From assembly GCA_963682025.1 (NCBI GenBank), contig OY821519.1, forward strand, positions 95,098,585 to 95,162,584: DNA of 64,000 nt. The letters run 5' to 3'. The stretch is from Cordilura impudica. Taxonomy: Eukaryota > Arthropoda > Insecta > Diptera > Scathophagidae. The position numbers and the translations under genes are program-made. Below the pieces are notes generated by a model that worked only from the letters and a program-made list of their open reading frames with translations, had not been told where the DNA came from and searched no databases. Every line of letters begins with the position of its first letter. The stretch's first letter is position 1. Of the stretch, positions 21,542 through 33,356 are shown one piece after another.

Positions 21542-24382
21542 CACAGTGGCCAATTTGGCTTCGCTAGCGGCATTTTATTCATAGCTTCCAAAGTAAAGAA
21601 GATATCTTCAAAATTTTTTCTCAATTCAGAAAAAAATCAAACAATTTTTGGAAAAAAAAAATAAAATTTTTTTTTTTTTTTTTTAATTTTTAATTTTTTT
21701 TTCTTTTTTTAATTTTAAATTTTTTATTTTTAATTTTTTTTTAATTTTTTATTTTGTTTTTAATTCAATAAAAATTTTTCACCATATATTCATATATAAA
21801 ATAAGAAAAAAATTGTCAACTCAAAGAGAAACCATATTATAAAAGAAATATTAATCAGATTCTTCAGTATCAGATTCAGAGAAATCATCTTCAAAATGAT
21901 GCATTATAAGCAAGCTTTTAACTTCCTTATCGAAACTAATATTTCTGGAATAGGAAATTGATGAGCCGTTGGACAATGAAGATATTAAGGGATCAGAAGA
22001 AACAAAAAGAGCGTTAATTATATCTTCCATTGTATTTTTCCTGCAATTTTTTCTGGTATTATTTTCACGGATGTTCCGATAATCTTTATTTCTGGCTTCA
22101 AGCGCTTCCTCGGACATCATACCAATTGGAAGCGAAAAATGATTGATTATGTCTGCTCCATGAATTAAAATTCTGTGAACAGACGAGGGCATGTAAAACC
22201 AAGGGTATAAACTAACAAAAATTTCGGCAGTTTCCATTGCGTAAAGTCTGAATGCCTCCGTGTTTATATCATATCCACATGCAAGTGCTCGTAAGACGAC
22301 GCTGAATCGATATATTAAATTTTCGTTCACTCCAGTTATACGAGCGGCTAAATCTGGTTGTTGAAAGAACCTTCTTGCCGTATTTCCGTTGTTGGTATTT
22401 CCAGTAACAGCCATTGGTATGTCGACCAACAAATGCATTTCTTCTCGTAGCTTCTGCTGTATATTTGTTTTATTTTGTCCAACAATATCCTTGTCAGCAC
22501 CACGAGTTTGCCACTATTTTATTGGTATTCTATAGGATATGTGCAAAATACATTCAAAAAACCTTATCCAGGCGTGGAAACTGGATAGCCCATATTGAAA
22601 GAGGTTCACTTTAATTGGAAAGTTCTTCACCAAATTTAAGTCATTAATTTTTTTCGGTGTTGCGTTGCAGATTCCGCATATTTGCGAAGAAGATTCTGAA
22701 ATGACGCTGAAAGTTTTACCATCAAGCATGGTCATGTGAAATTGGTGATCAATAACCAATGAGTTTACATATGTTGGTACAATATTTAATATTTGGCTCT
22801 TAATATTTTCAATTTCCCTGTGACTCAGGTCCGCCGTTTCCTTCTCGCAAAGTATTTTGATTGGTCGACAGTATCGTGTAGAAGAAGGTCGATTGTTTTT
22901 CTATAAAACTGTCGGTCCGTTCTGCACTTGCAGTGGTACAATACAAATTGAAAATAAATATTGGTCTCTCATGTTTCCTTCGCAGTCCTTAAATTTTTGC
23001 CTATATGTGGAATGGCCGCTGCTGCCATCACAACCCCATTTGTATACAGCAGTTAAATGGATGTTATTATTACTTGTAGATGGGATTTCAAAACTTTCAG
23101 GGTGTGCTTCCATGATCCTATTTATTGTATGGTCCACAAGACTTTGTAGTGGCACTTCAGCATAATAATCAGTGACTGTAATGTCACTAGGATAGCACTT
23201 TTTTTTGGCGAAGCGTAATTTTTCGTAGCATGGATATATATCGGCGTTTTGGTTTCTTGCTGATTTCTTGTTCAAGTTCCAAGTGTATCTGGTATGTCCA
23301 AGATCTACAAATAGCGCAACCGCTTTATCGTCCGAAAATTTTGATGGGAGGGGCTTTGGTTTGTTTATATTTTTTATTACCTTTCCGCTAAACTCCTCAT
23401 CGCCATTTACCATTTCTACAACTTTGGAAGCACTGCGCTTTCCAGCTTTATATAAACTGCAGCTTGCAGCTACCAACAATCCTTCACATGACACTTCCTC
23501 TGTAAGCCCTGACATCTTATTGACTTGCGTTTTTCTGCAGCACTCGGAAAGCTCTTTTTCCGGTCGTCCAATATTTTCATTTGCTTTTTTTCCCAATAAT
23601 ACCAATGGTGTATCTAGCCATTCTTGGTTAATTTTTTCGAAAAACACCTTACTTCTGCCACAGGCCTTCCAGCAAAATTTCGCAGTTTCCTTCCAATTTC
23701 GCACTGCTCCTTCTGAGTATAGGTAATTTTGCTTAAAACGGTACCAAAAACATAATTTTCCACGGCGAGAAACTTCTTGGTGGGGATCGCTTCTTCATGC
23801 CGTATTAAAAAAAGGGTGCGTTTTGACACTGACATTTTGCCTAAAAAGTACAATAAATTGAAGGGTCGCAGGTACTCGCAGTTAATTTTGGACATTTTGG
23901 ACACACAATGGTTTACACATATAGGAAAATTTACAAATACACTGAATGCAGGTGAATTTTGTAAGTTCTACTCCACGAAAGACAGGTGTACGTTACAATG
24001 GGCGAGTTGCTAATACACTTAAACACAATTACGTTTTATAAATAACATAAGTATACACAGATCACAACCATAGTTTTTTTATAAAATACATACCTTGGCG
24101 TTAGTATATAACAAAACTTTTAATGAAAATAATAAAATTTGCAAGTTTAACACGAATAGCAAAACGATGATCAAAAAGGCGGAAATATTTTGCACAACAC
24201 TTGCAGAAACATATGCTGACTTTGACAGCTCACAGCTGTTCATCAGCTATAAGCTGAGCTTTTAAAAATCGATACAAATCTAGTGAATGTATTTGTTATC
24301 GATTGTTAAAAAAAAATTAACGGTTTTTCAAATTTGGAAATTTGAATTAAATGCCGCTAGCGAAGCCAAATTGGCCACTGTG
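21542..24382 (-). mobile_element. Transib-type transposon 1 (RAG1-like)
   Basis: A 2841-bp element flanked by 5-bp duplications CTTCG (21537-21541 and 24383-24387). Both ends start CACAGTGGCCAATTTGGCTT and match for about 34 bp (continuing CGCTAGCGGCATTT). CACAGTG is identical to the V(D)J recombination-signal heptamer, and a 5-bp GC-rich TSD is characteristic of Transib. There is no obvious A-rich nonamer in this copy. A long T/A-rich tract (21640-21790) separates the left end from the coding region. Confidence 0.88.
21851..23895 (-). pseudogene. Transib transposase, copy 1
   Basis: Reads from ATG 23895 (MSKINCEYLRPFN), shifts frame near 23650, then stays in one frame to the stop at 21851, interrupted by two in-frame TAG codons near 22900 and 22513. 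Landmarks: GRPEKELSECCRKTQ; KWGCDGSSG with the first catalytic Asp (about 23035); RPSSTRYCRPIK just after the first TAG; FHMTMLDGKT and QICGICNAT (zinc-binding CxxC-like, about 22670); FHAWIRFFE; GNTNNGNTARRFF (about 22390), where the second catalytic Asp is Asn; VHRILIHGADII with the paired His; MSEEALEARNKDYR with the catalytic Glu (about 22105); SSDPLISSL. Similarity to the RAG1 core is by motif order. The Asp-to-Asn change alone should abolish cleavage. Confidence 0.85.
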
Positions 24383-24387
24383 CTTCG

Positions 24388-25720
24388 CTCTGAACAGAAA
24401 TTTGGTTTATTACTCATGACAATTTAGTCTGTCAAAATTCGAGATGGAAAATTCCATGAAAAACTCTGAAAATCGAGATTAATCATTGCTAAACTTGTCA
24501 TCAATTTTATTAGTGCAAAATATATTTTCCGGAAAATTTTTTGACAAAAAAAATCTTAAAGTTAGGCGGAATCAAATTCTTCGGTAACTGACCATATGCA
24601 GTGTCTTAAAATATGAAGGAAAAGAGCGTAAGAGAGAGACAGAGAAAGAGAGAGAGATAGATAGAGAGAGAGAGAGAGGGAGATAATGTGAAAAGTCTCA
24701 CAATATTAATAGTGACGAGCTGCACAATAGTTCGTATGGTGTCTTTGGTGCTACCTCCACTGCTATTGTCAGATATGGCCTCAAATTTTTTCCAGATATG
24801 AAAAAACGAGTATAAAAAAATTTAGCGCGCTGAAAATAAAATAAGTAAAAAACACTACTTTTTGAACACACCTGTGGCCATACCGCATAAAAAAGTAGAA
24901 AATGATATTTTTGTCAAGTTTCAAATCACAGAGATGAAATCAGATTTTTTTGATTTGGACATTTGTCTTCAACATTCTACCTCCTCCTGCAAATTAAGTT
25001 TGCGTCCATTTCTGTAATTAGATTGTGATAAAAAACAACATTTTTGACCTTTTCATTTGGGTTGGTTGGTCTCAGATTTGTTCGAAAACTTTATTTTTTA
25101 ATTTTTTAACTTAAATAAAAAAATTTTTAATTATAAAATTCTAATCGACCTTTTTTTTGAGTTTTTATTTAAGATGTTTTGAAGTAGAAATTACTCTAAT
25201 CAGGCTTTCAAGGTCATGGGTTTCAAATGCAAATAAAAGATTATTCCATTTTTTCAATCCGACGTTTCGTTGGGATTATTCCAACATCTTCAGGGATTTT
25301 GATTTATTGAATCTGGCAATATTTTCATAACAAATAAGAATAATACAATTTAATAACAAGGGAGAACATAAAATCAAGCGAAATTCAAAATTCAACTTAC
25401 ATATAATCTTTATTTGTCAGTTTTACATTTAAAAACTTTTACGTATGTGGTAAAATACGAGTAAACAGCACGACATTAAACACACAATTATTAAAAATAA
25501 ATGTGTAAATATAAAATAAAATAACACAGATTAAACTTTTTCTTAATGTAAGTATCACAGTTGAACTTAAACTAAATTAAACTACTGCTATAGTGTAATT
25601 TGCCTTGGTTTGATCTTTGCCACTTTTTGTATTTATTGCACGAAGTTGTCTTTGTCTTTTTAATTTTTTTTTTAAATTTTAAAAAAAAAAAAAATTTTTT
25701 TTGCTGCCATAATATCACTT
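24388..25720. other. Intergenic with (GA)n tract and a possible retroelement scrap
   Basis: A GA/GATA microsatellite lies at about 24632-24682. 25250-25310 contains CGACGTTTCGTTGGGATTAT next to ATTCCAACATCTTCAGGG, a stretch I have seen near retroelement ends, but there is no ORF to support that. A poly-A/poly-T tract lies at 25660-25700. No gene seen. Confidence 0.4.
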
Positions 25721-25721
25721 A

Positions 25722-26092
25722 AGGCCAGTTTACACTATCACAACCTGTCAAAAAGTCGAATATTATAAAAAAGTCGTATCATGTAAAAAACTTATGCTAT
25801 GATATTGACAGTCCGTAGGATTTTATTTTCGAAGTCCGATGGTTTAAGAAATATTTTCATCGGTAAAAAAGGTAAAAAAAAAAAAACAAAGAATGTGGAA
25901 ATAAAATATAAATTTCAAAATAAATTTGCTTGTTATTCTAAACAGCTGTTTTCATAAGACTTGAGTGTGATGGTGTAAATGGCCTAAGTATGCAAAAATA
26001 ATGTCGGTACGACATTATGACAGTCCGATGAATTTCATCGGATTTTTATTTCGACAAATCATACGACTGAGTGGTATCGTGTAAATGGGCCT
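25722..26092. mobile_element. PIF/Harbinger-type MITE
   Basis: A 371-bp element with TTA at 25719-25721 and 26093-26095. The ends are AGGCCAGTTTACACTATCAC (left) and AGGCCCATTTACACGATACC (right, reverse strand). An extra inverted end-like motif (GATGGTGTAAATGGCC, about 25968-25984) suggests two fused or internally rearranged copies. No ORF. Confidence 0.75.
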
Positions 26093-26151
26093 TTACTAAC
26101 ATTTCTATTTGATATTGAGAACAGAGAATGACAAAATTATCATTTTAAGCA

Positions 26152-29100
26152 GAGCCTCCTATTACTCGAGCTTAAAAATTAACATCGAGTAGTAAAAATT
26201 AACATTTTTCATGTTTGAAAGCATGTAAAAAGATAAATATAAGTATTTAGTATAACAAATGTATACTTTTTGGAATCGTACAAGTACCAAGAATATTATC
26301 CTGAAATTTGACTCGAATCGGACTGTCCTAGTGGCGTGGGCAAACTACTACTCGAAAAAGCTCGACGCCTTTCCATACAAATGTATGAAAATATTCACTT
26401 CATAGATGTTTGGCTTCATTTTAAAAAAAAATTCCCAAAATACATGGTATGATTTTATATATTTTAAAGTCAGTTACACTGGTAGATTACCCTCCTGAAA
26501 TATTAAAACATTCTGATGAAAACTATGGAGTGGGCTAAGTACTACTCGAGAAAGATCATCCACTTTCCACTCAAATGTATGAAAATATGATCTTCGTATA
26601 TGTTTGATGCCAGTTTACAAAAAAAATTTCAAGAACATTTGTCAAAAGCTCTTAGTATTTTAATCTGAATATATGTAGAGAATATGTTTTCAAAATATCA
26701 GAGCATTTCGACAAAAATGTTGGCGTGTGTGAACAACTACTCGAAAAAAATCAGAAATTTTGCAAAAAGTGGAAAAAAATTAAAAAAAAAATTAAAATAT
26801 AAAAATAAAAAATATTTTTTTTTAATTTTTTCAGTATCTGTAATTGACCATATTCATAGATTACTCATAAAAAACTTCCTTCAAGTTTCAAAGCATTCCG
26901 CATTCCAAGCATTGAAGCTTGGATGAACTATTACTCGACAAAAAACAGAAACTAAAAAAAAATATTTTTTTTTTTTTAAATATTCTTTTTTTTTTTAAAC
27001 ATTTTTTTTTAGGAAAAATATTTTTTTTTTTCAACTGCCCGTAATTGACCTTATTCACAGATGAAAATCAAGTCATTCCGATTAAAATTGTGCTCTGGGC
27101 GAACAATTGCTCGAAAAAGGTCAGCCACTTTCTATACAAATGTGTGAAGTTTGATGTAACTTTAAAAAAAATTTCCATCACGACTTGCTAAAATTTTTTA
27201 CTATTTTTAGTTGCAAATATATCGAGATAATCGTCTTAAAATTTAAAAGTCTTCCAACGATAATTGTGCTGTTGGCGAACTACTACTCGATAAAGGATGA
27301 CCACTTTCCATAGAAATATATGAAAAAATTCACTTCATGCAAGTTTGACATCGATTTACAAAAAATATTTAAGGCACACATAGTACAAATTTATATGCTA
27401 TAAAATTGCAAATAAGAGGACATTACGTTCTTAAAATTTCAAGGACTTTCGGTAATAGTTGTGCTTTTGACGCATTTCAACTCGAAAACTGTTTCCATAC
27501 AGATATACGAAAAAATGCACTCCAACCAAGTTTGACATCCATTTACAAAAAATATTCCAGGAACACATGGTATATATTCATAATTCTAAAATTCGAAATA
27601 CGAGGTCATTACGTCCATAAAATTTCAAAGCATTCCACCAATAATTTAGATGTTGGCGAACTACCACTTGATAAAGATCAGCCACTTTCTATACAAATAT
27701 GTGAAAATTTGCTGTTATTTTAAGTTTGATTTGATTTTTAAAAATTTATATGTTTTGAAGTTATAGATTTCAGGAGATTATATCCTTAAAATTTCTAACT
27801 ATTCCAGGGAAAATTGTGGAGGCGGCGAACTTATACTCGAAAAAAATCAGCCACTTTCAAATCTTTTCACCGAAAATGATCAGTCAGTTTCTATACAAAT
27901 GTACGAAAATATGCACACTACACTCTCTCTATATAATTTTCTGATATTCCAATGTTTTAGGAAAATAATCTGTTGATATGAGGGACTACAATATGTATTA
28001 AATTTTACCATGTATTTTTGGAAAATATCTTTTAAAATGATGTCAAACTTCCATGGAGTGAATGTTTTAATTTATTTGTATGGAAAGTGGTCGAGCTTTT
28101 TTGAGTAGTAGTTCGTCCAACCCACAAGTATTGTCGGAAACGTTTGAAATTTAAAAGAAATACTCTCCTTACATTTTCAATTCTAAAAAAAATATAACTT
28201 TTGGCTAAGTCATTATAAAAAATTTTCTGTAAAATTATCTCAAACAAGAAATGCGAGCAAATGTTCACACTTTTGTATGGGAAGAGTCTGATCGTTTCAC
28301 GTAGTAGTTCGTCCGAGCCACAATTTTGGGCAGATTACTTTTGTGTACGTAATGCACTCATATTTTCCACTTTAAAATTCATAAATCTGTTCCATGTGTG
28401 TCTTAAATATTTTTAGCTAAAAAGAAGCCAAAATAAACTTTATGTATTAATGATTTCTTGTAATTTCAGTACAAGGAACCTTGTCATGCGTTCCCGTACT
28501 ACTCACCTTTAACCTCAATAAAAACTAAACTATTGGGCGTATCACCTTGAATTTTCTTTTAAACGATTTTTGACAAAATTCTCTTGGAATACAGGGTAAC
28601 TTTTGGGGTACCTTGTCCTGGCCGAAATAGGAGTAATTTCAGTAATCGATGCCAAACTTGCATGAAGTGAATTTTTTCATATATTTGTATGGAAAGTGGT
28701 CGAGCTTCTTCGAGTAATAGTTCGCCAACAGCACATTTATTGTTGGAATACTTTGAAATTTTTAGAGGATTATCTCGATATATTTAAACTAAAAATAGTA
28801 CAAAATTCTAGGAAGTCGTGATGGAAATTTTTTTTTAAAGTTACATCACACTTGAAATAAGAGAAAATTTGCACACATTTGTATAGAAAGTGGTTGATCT
28901 TCTTAAAGTAGTTGTTCGCCCAGAGCACAATTTTAATCGGTATGACTTAATTTTTTTTATATGAGTCATCTGTGAATAAGGTCAATTATGGGCTGTGAAA
29001 AAAAAAAAATTTTTTTTTTAAATTTCTTCGTTTGAAAAAAAAAATTTTTTTTTTTTTAGTTTCTGTTTTTTGTCGAGAAATAGTTCCTCCAAGCTTCAAT

Positions 29101-30024
29101 TTTTGGCGGAATGTTTTGACACTTGAAATAAGTGTTCTCTTTATATAGACAGCTCTAACGAATATAACTTTTTGTTACGTCATTGTGGAAAATGTTCTGG
29201 AAAATATCATCAAACTTCAACTATTTAAGAGCACACATTTGTATAGAAAGTGGTCAATATCAGTCGAGTAGTGCAATACCGATGCCACAATTTTGGTCGG
29301 AAAGGTTTAAAATTTTTTATGAGTAATCTATGAATATAGTCAATTACAGGCAGTGAAAAAATTAAAAAAATATATATTTTTTTACACTTTTTGCAAAATT
29401 TCTGATCTTTCTCGTGCAGTTGTTCCCACACGCCAACATTTTTGTCCAAATGCTTTGAAATTTTGAAAACATATTCTCTACATATATTCAGATTAAAATA
29501 CTAAGAGCTTTTTCCAACTGTTCTTGACAAATTTTTTGTAAATAGGCATCAAACATATACCAAGATCATATTTTCATATATTAGAGTGGAATGTGGATGA
29601 TCTTTTTCGAGTAAAAATTAGTCCACTCCATAGTTTTTATCAAAATGTTTTAATATTTCAGGAGGGTAATCTACCAGTGTAACTGACTGCAAAATATATA
29701 AAATCATACCATGTATTTTGGAAAATTTTTTTTTAAATGAAGTCAAACATCTATGAAGTGAATGTTTTCATGCATTTGTGTGGAAAGGCGTCGAGCTTTT
29801 TCGATTAGTAGTTTGCCCAAGCCAGTAAGACAGTTAGATTCAATTGAAATTTAAGGATGATATTCTTGGTACTTGTACGATTCCAAAAAGTATATATTTG
29901 TTATACTAAATACTTATATTTATCGTTTTACATGGTTTCAAACATGTAAAATGTTAATTTTTACTACTCGAGCTACTCGTTAAGCTCGAGTGGCTCGAGT
30001 ACTCGAGTTTGACCGTAGGCTTTG
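26152..30024. mobile_element. Foldback-like element with modular inverted arms
   Basis: 3873 bp flanked by a perfect 10-bp direct repeat ATTTTAAGCA (26142-26151 and 30025-30034). The two halves are diverged inverted copies centred near 28080; for example 26471-26510 (around GTAGATTACCCTCCTGAAAT) pairs with 29646-29687. Each arm is a series of about nine diverged modules of 170-200 bp. Left-arm modules carry GCGAACTACTACTCGAAAAA then CCACTTTC(T/C)ATACAAATGT; right-arm modules carry the reverse complement. The termini contain CTCGAG-rich sequence and end in AGCCT. No ORF above about 100 codons, so it is non-autonomous. A 9-10 bp TSD with long modular inverted repeats fits Foldback elements of the Mutator-like group. 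Confidence 0.82.
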
Positions 30025-30246
30025 ATTTTAAGCACTCTTAAAGTATTTATGGTCAAACATGTATGAGTGAGTGTTGTTAAAAAAACGATACCCATACACA
30101 ATATATTCAGACCGACTGTAACTTAAATAACTATTAATTTTTTTGCAACCAGAACACAAAGGTCGATGAAGCTCACTTTTTTTTTTTGTCCAAGAAAAAC
30201 TAAAGACACTGAATTTTTGAGTGCCATCATAAAAACCTGAATATTT

Positions 30247-31127
30247 ACACCCTATACCACTACATATGTATGTGATTTGGGTATAATGACTTTGTGCTGC
30301 TGTTTGTAACTACCAAAAATATTTGACCTAGACCCATCTTTTATTATACCGATCGCCTCAGAATCACTTTCTGAGTCGATTTAGCGATGTCCGTTCGTTC
30401 GTCCGTCCGTCCGTCCGTATATAAGCTTTTGTCGGTCATATGATTAACGCTATTGAAATTGGAAAAATTCGATCCATGTTCAGACCTAGTCCACATATAA
30501 ATGACCCCTATGAAATCGACTTAAATTGCCATAAGATCCAAATTATCATATAGATCTCGGTCCGTCCGTCCGTCCGTCCGTATATAAGCTTTTGTCGGTC
30601 ATATGATTAACGCTAATGAAATTGGAAAAATTCGATCCATGTTCAGACCTAGTCCCCATACAAATGACCCCTATGAAATCGACTTAAATTGCCATAAGTT
30701 CAAATTATCATATAGATCTCGGTCAAATTGACTTTGTGTGTGTTATTACATCTATTTATCATTTGTCCAAAAATAAACCCCATATGGCAATTCTTCCCGA
30801 TTTTCACCTAAATCTATCAAAAAACAAAAATATTGCACAGATTTTTTCTCAAATTTGGTTTGTATATATTTTTTCAAAATATAAGTGACTTTACCAAATA
30901 AGGTCAGGATCGGTCCATTTTTCGACCTAGTCCCCATATAAGTAGCGCATCCGATATGAACTTTTTCATATCTGCAGCTAAAAAATTAATAACAATGCCA
31001 CTCATATTTTAGTTTATGCTTATTTTCTATATCTAGTTGCAGCGAAGAGACAGGGTCTCTAAACCATGGTATAGGGTATCGTATAGTCAGTCTAGACCGA
31101 CTATAATTTTCTCACTTGCTTTTAAAC
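30247..31127 (+). repeat. (CCGT)n-core dispersed element with internal duplication
   Basis: Starts ACCCTATACCACTACATATG and ends with the palindromic segment AGTCAGTCTAGACCGACT (about 31084-31101). About 163 bp, from the (CCGT)n tract through TATATAAGCTTTTGTCGGTC to TCATATAGATCTCGGTC, is tandemly duplicated (first copy 30398-30560, second 30561-30722) with few differences. The rest resembles 56275-56912 and 62921-63835 inverted. Confidence 0.7.
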
Positions 31128-32129
31128 TATTGTTATTCACTTATTCTTTTTTTCTAAATTAATGTTGAAAAACTATATTTTTCAAAAACACTTATGTACA
31201 TCAAATAGATATGAGAAATAGAAATTATCTACCCGGACCATTGAAATGCATGAAAATGTGAGACAGTTACTGCAGAGTTTCGTTTAGGTGACTTTGCCGC
31301 GATATTTTGGACAAAAAACGAATTTCTAGAGAAAAAAATTATGCTGCATTTCTCTTAATTAAACAATTCTCTACAAAACTGCATCATTACATTTTTGATA
31401 TTTTTACACTCGAAAATTACACTTATCAAAATCCAAAGTGAGACGTGTTAATGAGACACTAAATGATGTTTTCCCCACTTCAACTTTTATTATTAGTACC
31501 ATTCCAGAACATGATATCTGACCTATCTGTTTGCAGTGCTAAGTTTATACCACAACTGCTATACATAAATATGACAAAGAATATACAACAATTTTGAAAG
31601 AAACAATTTTTTGTGGTTACAAGTCAGTATACACTGTGACCTTTGTTTATATGTATGTATAAGTACTGTTATTCTACATTTCTTTTTTTTTTTTTTTTTT
31701 TTGCTCTAACCTTACATGAACCAAATCCTGAGAGAGCTAAGCAGCAATTTTGTGAAACACAACAAAAGCAAGATGTATAAAAAAAATAAATAAAGAAAAT
31801 ACGAAAAGTAGATTATTGAATAACAAAATATTTAAGAAATGTCGTAGATTCTATGGATTTATGTAATTTGTTTTCTCTATTTTTTTTATTTTTTACTTTA
31901 AAGGCTTATGCCAGATGACGTTAAATCTCAATAGACAACATACTTAAAAACCACATTACTTATGTAAGAGTATTAGGGTAGTTATCAAAATTTTGCTAAA
32001 CAGTAGAAAAAAGTCCCGAGATACTCTGAAAAGTATGATTGGAAACAAAGGGATTTTCTATGGTAATAATGTTTTGTTTAAGCCCTGATAAATAGTAAAA
32101 AAAAAAAAATATTACAAAATTGTAATAAA
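31128..32129. other. Intergenic, no gene seen
   Basis: AT-rich DNA with a 22-base T-run at about 31681-31702 and an A-run near 32099. No ORF, repeat boundary or RNA gene recognised. Confidence 0.5.
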
Positions 32130-32449
32130 ATCGAGCCATGGCCAAAATCAAAATTTTACAGGAGATAGTTTCTTTTTTTTTTTAATATCTTTAATTTATC
32201 TTGGCTTTATATTTAGTACGTTAATACACTAAGAATGTGCAATTAAGCTAAAATCGCTTTCACTGTAAATTCGCAATGCTAATTCGTACACCTCTGAAAT
32301 TTTGATAGATTAGTTTAAAATTAAAACGTACAACTGGTTATTAATATTTCCTTAAGTGAGGCGAAAAATCAATGTCAATGTTGAAACATTTTAACGTTTA
32401 AATATATATTTTAGAGTATAAATAGCCAAGTTAAATCTCATATTAACCA
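32130..32449 (+). promoter_or_regulatory. Promoter of cuticle gene 4
   Basis: TATAAATA at 32417-32424 and CACAGT at about 32448, 31 bp from the TATA start. Upstream blocks shared with genes 2 and 3: AAAATTTTACAGGAGATAG (about 32151), AAGAATGTGCAATTAAGCTA (about 32231) and TTAAGTGAGGCGAAAAAT (32352-32369). Confidence 0.75.
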
Positions 32450-32526
32450 CAGTATTCGCAGCAAGTTCAATTGTTTCATTATATTAATAGTAGTGAACTT
32501 TAAATTAGCATAATACGGCAAATATT

Positions 32527-33356
32527 ATGCGTTTCCTTAGCACCACAATTGTTTTAGTAGCCATATGCTGTTTGGCTGTGGCTGGACATTCGCATCATGG
32601 TCATGATGATTCTGGACATGGTGGCAAACATACTGAGGAGGTAAGCTACGATGTAGCACACGCACACGATCACGGAGGACATGGCGGTGGTCATGATGGT
32701 GGCCATGATGACGGTGGTCATAAGGATGGTGGACATGATGATGGTGGTCATAAGGATGGTGGTGATAAAGATGGTGGTGATAAGGATGGTGGTCATAAGG
32801 ATGGTGGACACGGTCATGGCCACGATGACGGTCATGATCATCATGCCTATCCTAAATATGAATTCGATTATGGTGTTAAGGATACAAAAACTGGTGACAT
32901 TAAAAGTCAAAAAGAACAAAGAGATGGTCATAAGGTTGAGGGTAAGTTTCTAAAAAATATTTCAATTTTCATATATCAAATTAGTTTCAACTGAATCCTT
33001 CATGTATGTAGCTTCTGAATAAGGTTGTGAATATCAGCTGGCTGGTTGTCACAACCATTTCATTTGCTACACAGGATCTAAAGTAGTTTAAACATTAGAA
33101 TTGGTTTTAACTAGTTTCCGTTTCTATTTATTTTCTAGGCAGCTACACACTAAAAGAAGCCGACGGCACAACCCGTCACGTAGAATATGCTTCCGATAAA
33201 AAGAAAGGTTTCACAGCTACTGTTCATAAAATCGGCCATGCTCATGCTGACCACGGATCCTCTCATGGACATGGACATGGACATGGAGATGGCCACCATG
33301 ATGGCCATGCTAGCAGTTATGTTCATATCAAAAAACAAGAAGAAAAGAAACACTAA
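32527..33356 (+). CDS. RR-2 cuticular protein, Asp/Lys/Gly-His linker (gene 4)
   Basis: Exons 32527-32941 and 33139-33356 predict 210 residues. Donor G|GTAAGT, acceptor TTTTCTAG|GC, phase 1, intron 197 bp and homologous to that of gene 2. Signal peptide MRFLSTTIVLVAICCLAVAG. The linker differs from the paralogs: the unit (H/D)KDGG, as in HKDGGHDDGG and DKDGGDKDGG, repeats about eight times, adding alternating charge. The RR-2 domain runs YEFDYGVKDTKTGDIKSQ to SYTLKEADGTTRHVEY and GFTATVHK, with a longer tail (HGHGHGHGDGHHDGH) ending VHIKKQEEKKH. This is the most diverged member. AATAAA at 33371-33376 lies only 15 bp after the stop; the 3' UTR blocks of genes 1-3 are absent and an A-rich tract follows (33411-33445). 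Confidence 0.93.

Noticed and set aside
25250..25310. Penelope-like retroelement remnant
   Set aside because: Only a short stretch around ACGTTTCGTTGGG suggests it; no reverse transcriptase or other domain is visible.
26684..26926. Lys-rich ORF (and 27406-27723) inside the foldback element
   Set aside because: They track module repeats and A-runs; frames are not conserved between modules.
30398..30430. (CCGT)n as an independent microsatellite
   Set aside because: The tract always lies at the same position inside a larger dispersed element, so it is part of that family.
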